A stretch of DNA of 64,000 nucleotides from Rhodospirillaceae bacterium (GCA_947476925.1 CANJSF010000006.1:1-64000); one strand, 5' to 3'. Shown: positions 9,632-18,738, counted from the stretch's first letter. The notes: generated by a model from the letters alone, not told the origin. Numbers and translations: made by a program.

Positions 9632-9675
9632 TTATTGGCTCCAAGAGGCCGCGCCGCCCCGAGGTGGGAATTAAT

Positions 9676-9692
9676 CAGACCAAATTGGTCTG
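9676..9692 (-). promoter_or_regulatory. Palindromic candidate operator for the SUF operon
   Basis: CAGACCAAATTGGTCTG is a perfect inverted repeat (8-bp arms around one central base), 45 bases upstream of the Rrf2 start. Its size, position and symmetry fit a dimeric Rrf2 regulator acting on its own promoter. The assignment is inferred, not shown. Confidence 0.6.
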
Positions 9693-9767
9693 CATTATTC
9701 TATGTCATAAGCCTGCTGCGGGGCGCTTTCAAGCCTCGAGTTACCAAATTGAGTGATTCTACCGCCC

Positions 9768-10469
9768 ATGCCAAACCGCCTTATCCTGCTGACAGATAAC
9801 GCTTTTTCCGAAGATCTGCGCGCCCGGCTCGTAGCGCCAAACGCAGGCCTGAATATCGATATCGCCGGATCCCAGGCCGAACTCGCGGCGGCGCTGTCGC
9901 AATCGAGTTCCCCAACCCGGCTGATGGCCTTTGGCAGCGACGTGATTGTACCGCCCGAAGTGCTGAATTCGCTTCCGGGGCCCGCCTATAACTTTCATCC
10001 GGGGCCGCCGGAATACCGCGGGCTCTTTCCATCGGTTTTTGCGCTGTATGACAATGCCGCGAACTTTGGAGTGACCTGTCACGAGATGACCGCGACGGTC
10101 GATAGTGGCGCCATCGTTGCCGTGCAGCGCTTTGCCATCCCAGCGAATGCCAATCGCGGGGTTTTAGATGCCCTCACCTATCGCGCGATGCTCGACCTTG
10201 TTGAGAAATGCGCGCCCACTTTGTGCGACACAACAAAACCTTTGGCGCATATTGCGGAAACTTGGGCGGGCCCGATCCGCAGGCGCAGCGATTTCAATGC
10301 GCTGTGTCAGCTGCCACCCAACGTGACTGAAACTGAGTTTCAGCGCCGCTACCGCGCCATCGGTGAAGGCCCGCATCATGCTCTTTCATTCGAAATGTTC
10401 GGCCAGCGTTTCAAACTCGACAACCGACGCGAGGGCCCTGTGGTTCGTGGCGGCCGCGAAATCAGTTAA
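9768..10469 (+). CDS. Formyltransferase-family protein (catalytic core only)
   Basis: A 233-residue protein with the formyl_transf_N fold used by methionyl-tRNA and GAR formyltransferases. The catalytic Asn-His pair is seen in NFHPGPPEYRG and the Asp in DSGAIVA, so formyl-tetrahydrofolate chemistry is possible. It lacks the C-terminal tRNA-binding domain of Fmt (usually about 310 residues), so it is unlikely to be the initiator-tRNA enzyme. ATG 9768 is preferred over an in-frame GTG at 9753. It overlaps the end of znuA by 4 nt on the opposite strand. The substrate is unknown. Confidence 0.75.
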   Translation: MPNRLILLTDNAFSEDLRARLVAPNAGLNIDIAGSQAELAAALSQSSSPTRLMAFGSDVIVPPEVLNSLPGPAYNFHPGPPEYRGLFPSVFALYDNAANFGVTCHEMTATVDSGAIVAVQRFAIPANANRGVLDALTYRAMLDLVEKCAPTLCDTTKPLAHIAETWAGPIRRRSDFNALCQLPPNVTETEFQRRYRAIGEGPHHALSFEMFGQRFKLDNRREGPVVRGGREIS

Positions 10470-11398
10470 GGCTGCAAGCAGTTTCTCAAATTTTTGGTCA
10501 AGCCGCGCATCAAGTTGAAATAAAGCTCGGGCCCCGCCGGCAACGTGGAGGCTTCGGGATCGAGCGTGCCGGTTTTAGCCGTGGTGCCGTCAATCAATGT
10601 TTGAACAAGCTTAGGTTCAAATTGCGGCTCAGCAAACACACATGCCGCTTGCAGCGATTGTATTTTGTCTTTGATCGCACCAACGCGCTTTGCACCGGGC
10701 ATGCGGTCGGGGCTAACGGTAATTGATCCCGCGCCATTCAAGCCATAGTGCGTTTCGAAATACTGATAGCCATCGTGAAAAACGATGAAGGGTCGCTTTA
10801 CAACCGGTGCCAAGCTCTGTTTGAGTTCGACATCTAATGTCTCAATTCTTGCCGTCAACGACTTTGCATTCTTGGCGTAGTTTATTGAATTGGCAGAATC
10901 GACCTCTGACAGCGCCGCAGAAATAGCACTCACCATCGCTATGGCATTGGCGGGATCGAGCCAAATATGACCATCAATTTCTTGATGATCCTCGTGCTGA
11001 TGCTCTTCATGGTCGTCGGCGTGCTCATCCCACACGCCGCCTTCGCGGCCTTTCAACAATCGCAAACCTGTCGCATCTATCAACGGGACGACACGCGCGC
11101 GTCCAGCCAAAGCGTGAATCGGCTTTTCCAGAAATGCTTCCAATCCCTCGCCCACCCAGAACACAACTTCCGCATTGTTCAGCGCTTTGGCGTCTGACGG
11201 CTTCATCGAAAATGTGTGCAATGATTGTCCGCCACCGACAATGATGCTGGGCTTGGCAATGCCTTCCATTACGCCCTCGACCAACGATGCAATCGGCTTG
11301 ATCGAGGCCACCACCTTGGGCGCAGCGGCGGCCGGCAAAGGCACCACGGCAAGAGCCGCCAAAGCCAGAAAAAGTATCGGTGGTCGTAGGCCTGTCAT
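10466..11398 (-). CDS. znuA: Zinc ABC transporter, substrate-binding protein ZnuA
   Basis: A 310-residue periplasmic zinc-binding protein (cluster A-I/SBP family 9). A signal peptide of about 25 residues ends at PAAAA. The body opens with KVVASIKPIASLV, and a loop rich in His, Asp and Glu lies around residues 120-145 before DGHIWLDP, as in true zinc binders. The C-terminal FAEPQFEP is conserved. The ATG at 11398 is the only sensible start, yet there is no ribosome-binding site before it: the Zur-type palindrome begins only seven bases upstream. The mRNA may be leaderless. Confidence 0.93.
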   Translation of the reverse strand: MTGLRPPILFLALAALAVVPLPAAAAPKVVASIKPIASLVEGVMEGIAKPSIIVGGGQSLHTFSMKPSDAKALNNAEVVFWVGEGLEAFLEKPIHALAGRARVVPLIDATGLRLLKGREGGVWDEHADDHEEHQHEDHQEIDGHIWLDPANAIAMVSAISAALSEVDSANSINYAKNAKSLTARIETLDVELKQSLAPVVKRPFIVFHDGYQYFETHYGLNGAGSITVSPDRMPGAKRVGAIKDKIQSLQAACVFAEPQFEPKLVQTLIDGTTAKTGTLDPEASTLPAGPELYFNLMRGLTKNLRNCLQP

Positions 11399-11405
11399 AA
11401 ATGTT

Positions 11406-11417
11406 ATGTTATAACAT
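11406..11417. promoter_or_regulatory. Zur-box-like operator between znuA and zur
   Basis: ATGTTATAACAT is a perfect 12-bp palindrome in the divergent region. It matches the TGTTATA/TATAACA core of alphaproteobacterial Zur operators, and the flanks are also AT-rich. Its place between znuA and zur-znuCB means Zur could control both directions. The TATAAC core may also serve as the -10 element. Confidence 0.8.
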
Positions 11418-11445
11418 CTATTCCGGCGATACAATCGCCCTGCCC

Positions 11446-11952
11446 ATGAGATTTTTTATGCCGCGCGCTTCTGCCGTCAGTGCTGACTTTCCCCAACGCG
11501 GCCACGACCACAGCGCATGCGGATCACATGCGTTATTGGAAGCCGAGGCCGTGTGCCGTTCACGTCAGGTGAAACTCACCGACCTGCGTCGCAAGGTGCT
11601 GGAAACCATCTGGGAAGATCACGCACCCATGGGTGCATACGATATCTTGGCCAAACTCAATGCCGAGGGCGAGCGCAATGCGCCCATGGCAGTGTACCGC
11701 GCACTCGATTTTCTGATTGAGAATGGTTTGGTGCATCGCTTGTCTAGCTTAAATGCATACATTGGCTGCCGCCATCCAGGCCGCAGTCACAGCGGACAGT
11801 TTTTGATTTGCAGTCAGTGCAATATCGTTGCTGAAATTACCAGCGAGGCAGTCAGCAAGACCGTGGCGCGTGCGGCAACTTCGCGCGGCTTCAAACCCTC
11901 GGGCGAGATTGTTGAAGTCATGGGGCTGTGCCCCCACTGCCGGGGAAACTAA
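11446..11952 (+). CDS. zur: Fur-family zinc regulator Zur
   Basis: A 168-residue Fur-family repressor. The winged helix includes KLTDLRRKVLETIWE and APMAVYRALDFLIENGLVHRL; the metal-binding half has CRHPGRSHSGQFLICSQCN and the final CPHCRG. The two CxxC pairs form the structural zinc site. The start is ATG 11446 or 11458; the frame is open back to 11401, but that would read through the operator. It is followed two bases later by znuC, so repressor and transporter are co-transcribed. Confidence 0.93.
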   Translation: MRFFMPRASAVSADFPQRGHDHSACGSHALLEAEAVCRSRQVKLTDLRRKVLETIWEDHAPMGAYDILAKLNAEGERNAPMAVYRALDFLIENGLVHRLSSLNAYIGCRHPGRSHSGQFLICSQCNIVAEITSEAVSKTVARAATSRGFKPSGEIVEVMGLCPHCRGN

Positions 11953-11954
11953 GC

Positions 11955-12749
11955 ATGACCGCCTTGGTCGAACTTCATAATGTGGGTTTGGTGCGCAGCG
12001 GCAAGCGCATTCTCGACCGCGTTGATTTAACGGTTGGCGAACGAGAGATCGTCACACTCATAGGCCCCAATGGCGCAGGCAAATCATCGTTGGTGAAGGT
12101 AGCGCTGGGCCTCGACCGGGCCGACCAAGGTAAAGTCAGACGGCGCAGCGATTTGCGTATCGGTTATTTGCCGCAGCGCTTTCATTTGGATTCCGCACTG
12201 CCCATGTCGGTGCGCCGTTTAATGACACTGACGGTTGAGACCACCGAAGACAAACTATTGGCAGCACTCGATGAATGGGGCGTTGGACGGCTGATCGACG
12301 CCAGTATTCACGTTTTATCCGGTGGCGAAATGCAACGTGTGATGCTGGCGCGCGCGATGCTGCGGGCACCGAATTTGTTGGTGCTCGACGAGCCGACGCA
12401 AAACCTCGACATCAATGGCGCAGTCGAGTGCTACCAAATCATTCAACGCATCCGGGACCGAACAGGCTGCGGCGTTTTGCTCGTGTCGCACGATCTCAAT
12501 ATCGTCATGGCGGCAACCACGCGCGTCTATTGCCTCAATGGCCACGTGTGTTGCTCAGGTCACCCCGATGCCGTCAGTCGTGACCCCGAATTCCTGCGGT
12601 TGTTCGGGCCTTCGGGGGCCAGCACGCTGGCCCTGTATGCGCATCATCACGATCACGACCATGCGCCCGACGGCCATGTAGTGAATGACCATCACGATCA
12701 CGATCACAAGCATGACCACGTTCACGACCATAAACATGGCCCGCACTGA
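11955..12749 (+). CDS. znuC: Zinc ABC transporter ATPase ZnuC with histidine-rich tail
   Basis: A 264-residue ABC ATPase for zinc import. Walker A is GPNGAGKSSL, the signature LSGGEMQRV, Walker B LLVLDEPTQNLD and the switch His in LLVSHDLN. After residue about 228 there is an extra tail of roughly 35 residues made largely of His and Asp. Such a cytoplasmic tail could bind zinc arriving through ZnuB or sense it (inference). The gene overlaps znuB by one base (TGATG). Confidence 0.95.
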   Translation: MTALVELHNVGLVRSGKRILDRVDLTVGEREIVTLIGPNGAGKSSLVKVALGLDRADQGKVRRRSDLRIGYLPQRFHLDSALPMSVRRLMTLTVETTEDKLLAALDEWGVGRLIDASIHVLSGGEMQRVMLARAMLRAPNLLVLDEPTQNLDINGAVECYQIIQRIRDRTGCGVLLVSHDLNIVMAATTRVYCLNGHVCCSGHPDAVSRDPEFLRLFGPSGASTLALYAHHHDHDHAPDGHVVNDHHDHDHKHDHVHDHKHGPH

Positions 12750-13552
12750 TGGATGACTTCATTCTCCGCGCTTTGGTAGCGGGTTGTGGCATTGCCTTGC
12801 TCGCCGGCCCCCTCGGGTGCTTTGTGGTGTGGCGGCGGATGGCCTATTTTGGCGACACGCTCTCGCACGCTGCTTTGCTGGGCGTGGCGGCTGGCTTCGC
12901 GTTGGGCGTATCACCGATTATCGGCGTCATGATCACCTGCATTGCCGTTGGGGCATTGTTGCTGGGCTTTCAATCACAGTCGCGCGTGCCCACCGACACG
13001 CTGCTTGGCATTCTGTCGCATGCGGCACTTTCATTTGGTCTGATCGCAATTGGCTTTATGGACACGGTGCGCGTGGATCTGATGGGCTATTTGTTCGGTG
13101 ATATTCTAGCTGTTACTGCCACAGACATCGCCTGGATCTACGGTGGTGCCGTCGGCGTGCTGGCGGTATTGGCCATGATCTGGCGGCCGCTGATCGCCCT
13201 GACCGTTCATGCCGACTTGGCCATGGCCGAGGGCATTGCGGCCAATCGTTTCAAAGTTATCTTCATGCTGCTGATTGCTGTGACCGTCGCCCTCGCCATG
13301 AAAATTGTCGGTGTTCTGCTCATCTCGGCATTGCTGATTATCCCCACTGCCGCCGCGCGACGCTTTGCTAAGGGGCCGGAAGCCATGGCGCTGATCACCG
13401 TTGTGCTGGGCATGATAGCGGTCGGTGCCGGCCTATTTTACTCCATTCAATGGGATCTGCCATCTGGACCGGCCATTGTTGCTGCGGCAACCTTTGTGTT
13501 TGTTCTGTCGTTACTGAGTGGCGCCGGCAGCACTCAACCCCGTCAAAGCTAA
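12749..13552 (+). CDS. znuB: Zinc ABC transporter permease ZnuB
   Basis: A 267-residue inner-membrane permease of the ABC-3 family with about eight hydrophobic helices. Family segments visible are WRRMAYFGDTLSHAALLG near the N-terminus and AMKIVGVLLISALLIIPTAAAR near residue 185. It forms the channel with ZnuC and receives zinc from ZnuA. Confidence 0.95.
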   Translation: MDDFILRALVAGCGIALLAGPLGCFVVWRRMAYFGDTLSHAALLGVAAGFALGVSPIIGVMITCIAVGALLLGFQSQSRVPTDTLLGILSHAALSFGLIAIGFMDTVRVDLMGYLFGDILAVTATDIAWIYGGAVGVLAVLAMIWRPLIALTVHADLAMAEGIAANRFKVIFMLLIAVTVALAMKIVGVLLISALLIIPTAAARRFAKGPEAMALITVVLGMIAVGAGLFYSIQWDLPSGPAIVAAATFVFVLSLLSGAGSTQPRQS

Positions 13553-13565
13553 TGATCGCGCTCGC

Positions 13566-15587
13566 ATGAACACCACGACGCCCACCCCAGCCAAACTTGT
13601 TCCCAGGCGCGTTGTGGGGGTGGTGCTGGATATCCATGCCGATCTTGAGGCTTTGATTCGCGAGGCCGCCTGGATTGCGCGCGAACGTGGTGGTGATATG
13701 CGGCTGTTTTTGCGCCAGCCCATTGGAGTGGCTTTATGGCTGCATGGCCTGCCCGATATCGTGCGGGTTGAAAGTTTAGCCGCTCGTTGGAAAGCCGACA
13801 TTGCCTGGTGGCGCGACGAAGCTGAACTGGTTGCCGGTTTGGCGCAGTCTGCACAAGGTGCCATCACCGACATCATTTTGGGCCCGCGTCGCAAATGGCC
13901 GTGGGAAAGCGGCTTATCGGGCACAACAACGACGACCATCGAAACCGCCGCACGCTCTATTGGTGCACACATCACTCAAGAGCTGGGGCGGCGGCGTCAT
14001 TACGCGCAAATTTGGAAAGACTTTGAATGGCGGCTCGATCAACGCCGTCCATGGTTCCACGACTACGTTCTCAGCGCCTTTGCCGTAAGTATTGCTGCAC
14101 TCGCCGCTAAGTGGATTGGGTCAACCATTCCCTCGGCCAACCTCTCGGTGCTATTTTTAGCCGCCGTCGTTTACAGCGCCAGCGCATACGGACTATCGGC
14201 GGGGCTGTTCACATCGGCTTTCAGCTTGGCGGTTGTTGAATTCTTTTTTATTGAGCCGCGATACTCGTTCGACAACAAATCGCTGTCTGTTGAAAATCTA
14301 CTATTACTGCTGATGTTTGTGGTGGTCGCCTCGATCACCAGCAACCTGGCCGCACGTTTGCGTAGCCAGGCACACAAAGCCGAGCGCCAAGCCATCGAAG
14401 CTCGGGCGCTGTTTCAGCTCACGCGCGATATTGCGGTGGCGGTCGATACAAATGGCATTTTCCACGCTATCGTACGCCAAAGCGAATACCTGTTTGAATG
14501 CGACGCAATTTTGCTTGCGCCTTTCAAATTGTCCGACGCCATCGACAGCGCGCGCACGCGCGGCCCGAGCCTGCAGGTCGCATTCCCCACAAACGCGCAC
14601 CTGAGCCAAGCTGAGATTGAATTGGCGCGCGCAACTTTTACCGACGGCACATTCCCGGCACGCGCTGATGCCAGTGCCGGACCTGACTTCTACTTCCCGC
14701 TCGTGAGTTCTGACTTTCCTGTGGCCGTTTTGGTGTTGAAAAACATCTCGCCTGAGCGATCCCGCAGCGAAGCCTTTCGCAGGCTTGTGGAATCGCTTTG
14801 CCGCATTGCCGCGATTGCCGTCGAACGTACGCTGCGCAAGCACGAGTTGGAAAATACGCGCGTCTTGGCGCAAACCGAAAAGCTGCGTTCGGCGCTGCTG
14901 TCCTCGATCTCGCACGACTTCGGCACGCCCTTGGCCTCGATCATTGGCTCGGCCACCAGCTTACTGTCCTATGGCGTCAACTATCCCGCCGACGTCACGA
15001 ACGAGTTGCTGACAACCATCATGGAAGAAGCCGAGCGGCTCAATCGCTTTGTCAAAAACGTTCTACAAATGAATAAGCTGGAATCGGGCGTGCTGGTGCC
15101 GCGCATGCAGTGGGCCGATGCCAGCGACTTGGTGAGTACCGCGCTCGATGCCTCGCACCGCCGCCTGCAGAACCATGAAATTTATGTCGATGTGGCTGAT
15201 AAATTGCCATTGGTGCATGCTGATTTTATTTTGATGGAAAATGTGCTGATCAATTTGCTTGAGAACGCCGTCAAGTACGCGCCAATGGATACCAACATCC
15301 AAATTACCGTTCGAACCATGGGCAACGATGTGACCATTGATGTCTCAGACCAGGGCCGGGGCATTCCGGCAGATGAATTGGGGGCGGTGTTCGACAAATT
15401 CTACCGCACCAAAAAGCGCGACAGCACTGTTCCGGGCACCGGGCTGGGATTGGCGATATGCAAAGGGATTGTCGAAGCGCACGACGGCACGATTGAGGCG
15501 TTGAGCGAAGGCCTGGGCCACGGCACCACCATTCGCATTCGCCTGCCTATCAAAGAACCGGGTGATGCCGAGATGGCAGAAATCTAA
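13566..15587 (+). CDS. KdpD-like sensor histidine kinase lacking the KdpD ATP-binding sensor domain
   Basis: A 673-residue membrane kinase. Residues about 15-135 resemble a degenerate Usp-like region. Four hydrophobic helices (about 155-265, DUF4118-like) follow, then a GAF-like segment, a HisKA domain with the phospho-His in SSISHDFGTPL near residue 450, and an ATPase domain (LLENAVKYAP, DQGRGIP, GTGLGLAI). Full KdpD has about 900 residues and begins with a Walker-A sensor domain, which is absent here. It is paired with a KdpE-like regulator 21 bases later. No kdpFABC is near, so the targets may differ from classical potassium control. Confidence 0.85.
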   Translation: MNTTTPTPAKLVPRRVVGVVLDIHADLEALIREAAWIARERGGDMRLFLRQPIGVALWLHGLPDIVRVESLAARWKADIAWWRDEAELVAGLAQSAQGAITDIILGPRRKWPWESGLSGTTTTTIETAARSIGAHITQELGRRRHYAQIWKDFEWRLDQRRPWFHDYVLSAFAVSIAALAAKWIGSTIPSANLSVLFLAAVVYSASAYGLSAGLFTSAFSLAVVEFFFIEPRYSFDNKSLSVENLLLLLMFVVVASITSNLAARLRSQAHKAERQAIEARALFQLTRDIAVAVDTNGIFHAIVRQSEYLFECDAILLAPFKLSDAIDSARTRGPSLQVAFPTNAHLSQAEIELARATFTDGTFPARADASAGPDFYFPLVSSDFPVAVLVLKNISPERSRSEAFRRLVESLCRIAAIAVERTLRKHELENTRVLAQTEKLRSALLSSISHDFGTPLASIIGSATSLLSYGVNYPADVTNELLTTIMEEAERLNRFVKNVLQMNKLESGVLVPRMQWADASDLVSTALDASHRRLQNHEIYVDVADKLPLVHADFILMENVLINLLENAVKYAPMDTNIQITVRTMGNDVTIDVSDQGRGIPADELGAVFDKFYRTKKRDSTVPGTGLGLAICKGIVEAHDGTIEALSEGLGHGTTIRIRLPIKEPGDAEMAEI

Positions 15588-15608
15588 GGGTCGATTTAAA
15601 ATCAGCAC

Positions 15609-16301
15609 ATGCCCGATTCCCCCCGCATCCTCATTGTCGATGACGAGCCGCAAATTCGCCGCTTCTTGCGCGCGAGCCTGCAGGCCCATGACTACACTGT
15701 GATTGAAGCCGACACCGGCAAAGAAGGTGTGCGCCAAGCCACGCTACAAAAACCCGAGTTGGTGATTCTGGATCTTGGATTGCCCGACACCGATGGTCTG
15801 GACGTTATTAAATTGCTGCGCGAGTGGAGCAAGGTGCCGATCATCGTGCTTTCCGTGCGCTCCGACGAAGCCGATAAAATCGAGGCGCTGGATCGTGGCG
15901 CCAACGACTACGTTACCAAGCCTTTCAGCATGGGTGAGCTACTGGCCCGTATGCGGGCGTGCTTGCGCCAAAAAGCGACGGACACGGCGGAAGCTGGAAC
16001 AATTATTACGGCCGGCGACATTACGATTGATCTGGTCAAGCGGCTGGTGACCGTGGGCGGCAAGGCTGTGCGCCTATCGCGCAAAGAATACGATATGTTA
16101 CGCATTCTCGCCTCGCACCCAGGGAAGGTCATTACCCACCAGCAGCTTTTGCAGGAAGTGTGGGGCCAGGGGTACGTTGAGGAAACGCAATACTTGCGTG
16201 TGTATGTAGGCCAGTTGCGACAAAAACTAGAGCAAGACCCCGCGAGCCCACGCCACCTCTTGACCGAACCAGGCGTCGGGTATCGACTGCAGTCATCGTA
16301 G
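15609..16301 (+). CDS. KdpE-like OmpR-family response regulator
   Basis: A 230-residue receiver plus winged-helix regulator. The receiver has LIVDDEPQIRRFLRASL, the phospho-Asp in LVILDLGLPD and Lys in YVTKPFS. The DNA-binding half shows LSRKEYDMLRILASHPGKVITH and TEPGVGYRL. The wording closely follows KdpE. It is translated with the upstream kinase and should be its partner. Confidence 0.9.
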   Translation: MPDSPRILIVDDEPQIRRFLRASLQAHDYTVIEADTGKEGVRQATLQKPELVILDLGLPDTDGLDVIKLLREWSKVPIIVLSVRSDEADKIEALDRGANDYVTKPFSMGELLARMRACLRQKATDTAEAGTIITAGDITIDLVKRLVTVGGKAVRLSRKEYDMLRILASHPGKVITHQQLLQEVWGQGYVEETQYLRVYVGQLRQKLEQDPASPRHLLTEPGVGYRLQSS

Positions 16302-16335
16302 AGATACTTTCAAGACTGATCGGCCGGGGGGCGTC

Positions 16336-18738
16336 GTGAAAATCAAACTGATTATCGGGCTCGGCATCATCGCCGCATTGGCCGGAGTTTTCTACGCGTC
16401 GAACCGCGTTTATTGGGACCGCTTTATTGCTGTGTCTGGAAAAGGCGGCAGCGGCGATGTCGACGTCTATGCGCCGCTCGAAGCGGTTGAAGGTGCGCAC
16501 CTTGAGTACATCGACACAGCGCCCAGCGCTGAGCACACCATCCCCGACGCCGTGTTGGAACAAGCGCGCGCCTATGCCGGGCAAAATCGCAGCAGCAGTT
16601 TGCTGATTTGGCACAAAGGCAAATTGCAACTGTCATCGTACTGGGGCGGACGACGCGACACGCCGGTGAATTCGCGCAGCCTGCACAAAATGTTGGGCGG
16701 ATTGCTTATTGGCGCGGCGATCAAAGACGGCTTTATCAAATCGCTGGATGATTCTGTTGCCGACTACATCCCCGAATGGCGCGGCACACCCAAAGCCAAA
16801 ACCACCGTTCGCAATGTCTTGCAAATGTCGAGTGGGTTGATGTGGTTTCGCGGTGGCGGCGCTTATAGCTTAGCGTCGCGACGCTACCTCGACCCGAACT
16901 GGGATGATTTGATTATCAACAAAGTCCCGCAGGAGTACGAGCCCGGCTCCGCCTACGACTATAGCGACATCACCGCCGACCTCATGCCGCTGATCATCGA
17001 GGGCGCGACCAAAAAACGCTACGCCGAATATTTGGCACAAGCCATTCTCAAACCCATCGGCGCGGCAGGCGGCGAAATTTGGGTGAACCGACCGGGAGGG
17101 CGGCCCCACGGCGGCTGTTGCTTGATGTTGCCGCCGGAAACCTGGCTGCGCGTTGGGTTGATGGTGCTCAATGGCGGCAAAGCGGGCGAGACGCAAATTT
17201 TGCCGGATTGGTGGACGACCGAGATGCGCAAGCCCTCGCCCAACAATCCCAACTTTGGGCTGATGGTTTGGCTGGGCCAACCCTACACGCAACGACGGCT
17301 TTATCATCGCCCCAACTCGCCTAACAACGCGAGCCCTCGTCCCGGCGCTTTTCATTCCGAGCCTTACATCGCCGAGGATTTGTTTTTGTTTGACGGTATG
17401 AACGGTCAAATTGTTTACATCATTCCGTCGCAAGAGTTGGTGATTGTACGAACCGGCTTGCGGCCACCGCCGGGCCAGCCTGAATGGGACAATGCCAAAT
17501 TGCCCAACATGGTATTGCGCGGGCTGGGCTTGGGCGCCCCTGTTGAACAGAAAAAGTTTATTGCCGCAAAAACCGTCGAGCCGCCAACGTGGTCCGAGCG
17601 CATTGCCGGTGAACAACGCTTTTGGTCGCGCTGGTTCACCATTCAAAATCAAACGCCTGTCACCTTGGCGAACTGGATCGAACCGCGCGCGACAGTCAAA
17701 GGCAGCAATGGCCCCGAGGTGCCCACCGCAAGCGAAGCTGAAAGGTCGATTGCGCCCGAAGCAATTTCAAACGCGGCGACCTACGCCGAGAAAATGACAT
17801 CGCGATCGTTGATTGTGGCGCGTAACGGCAAAATCGAGCACGAGCAATACTGGAACGGCGCTGGGCCCGACAGCGTTTCTGAAACCTACTCCATGGCGAA
17901 GTCGGTGTTGGGTTTAGCGGTTGGCTTGGCGATTGCCGACGGTCACATTTCGTCGGTGGACGATTCAGTTTCAAATTACATCCCCCAATGGCGCGGCACG
18001 GCGAAGGAAACCATCACCATCCGCCAACTGCTGCAAATGGCATCGGGCGTGACGCACTACCGGTTTAACTATGCCTTCACTCAAAGCCCCTGGGCCGAAG
18101 GTTTGCGCACATTCCTTGGGCCCGACATTGAAGACCGCGTGCTCAATGCTGAAATTGATCGCGTGCCCGGCGCCGAGTTCAATTACAACAGCGCCAACAC
18201 GCAAATTTTGCTGGCGGTCGTGGAACACGCCACGGGTAAAAAATACGCCGACTTTGTGTCGGAAAAACTGTGGCAGCCCCTTGGCGCGCATGATGCCACA
18301 CTGTGGCTCGACAAACCGAACGGCACCGCCAAGGCGTTCTCGTATTTCCAAGCCCGCCCTCGCGACTGGCTGAAGCTTGGATTGCTGATCGCCAACAAGG
18401 GCCAGTACGACGGTCGACAAATTGTGCCCGCAAGTTGGATTGCCGCGATGACCACGCCATCGGTGCGGAATCCCAACTACGGCTTTCAGATATGGCTGGG
18501 ATCGCCCCCCATGACCGACAAAGGCGGGCGACGCGTTTATAATCGCAGCACGCCTGCTGCCGCCAAGCACTCCGAGGCCTACATCGCAAACGACGTGGTG
18601 TTCTTCGACGGCGGCGGGGGGCATCGTGTTTATGTTGTGCCGTCTAAGCAGCTGGTGATCGTTCGCACCGGCGCAGTCAATCGACCCGACTGGGACGACG
18701 CCGCTTTACCCAATGCGATTTTGCGCGGTGTTAAGTAG
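16336..18738 (+). CDS. Membrane-anchored serine hydrolase with two beta-lactamase-like units
   Basis: An 800-residue protein made of two homologous class-C beta-lactamase-type units behind an N-terminal membrane anchor (residues about 3-22). Unit 1 has Ser115-L-H-Lys118 and Tyr209-S-D; unit 2 has Ser519-M-A-Lys522 and Tyr617-N-S. Both end with an HSE-Y-IA-D...VIVRTG block. The units are spaced about 405 residues apart and share long segments such as DDSV-YIP-WRGT, so they arose by internal duplication and fusion. Such proteins act on peptides, esters or cell-wall amides; true beta-lactamase activity is not implied. Start is GTG 16336 after a GGGGGG ribosome site. Confidence 0.88.
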   Translation: MKIKLIIGLGIIAALAGVFYASNRVYWDRFIAVSGKGGSGDVDVYAPLEAVEGAHLEYIDTAPSAEHTIPDAVLEQARAYAGQNRSSSLLIWHKGKLQLSSYWGGRRDTPVNSRSLHKMLGGLLIGAAIKDGFIKSLDDSVADYIPEWRGTPKAKTTVRNVLQMSSGLMWFRGGGAYSLASRRYLDPNWDDLIINKVPQEYEPGSAYDYSDITADLMPLIIEGATKKRYAEYLAQAILKPIGAAGGEIWVNRPGGRPHGGCCLMLPPETWLRVGLMVLNGGKAGETQILPDWWTTEMRKPSPNNPNFGLMVWLGQPYTQRRLYHRPNSPNNASPRPGAFHSEPYIAEDLFLFDGMNGQIVYIIPSQELVIVRTGLRPPPGQPEWDNAKLPNMVLRGLGLGAPVEQKKFIAAKTVEPPTWSERIAGEQRFWSRWFTIQNQTPVTLANWIEPRATVKGSNGPEVPTASEAERSIAPEAISNAATYAEKMTSRSLIVARNGKIEHEQYWNGAGPDSVSETYSMAKSVLGLAVGLAIADGHISSVDDSVSNYIPQWRGTAKETITIRQLLQMASGVTHYRFNYAFTQSPWAEGLRTFLGPDIEDRVLNAEIDRVPGAEFNYNSANTQILLAVVEHATGKKYADFVSEKLWQPLGAHDATLWLDKPNGTAKAFSYFQARPRDWLKLGLLIANKGQYDGRQIVPASWIAAMTTPSVRNPNYGFQIWLGSPPMTDKGGRRVYNRSTPAAAKHSEAYIANDVVFFDGGGGHRVYVVPSKQLVIVRTGAVNRPDWDDAALPNAILRGVK

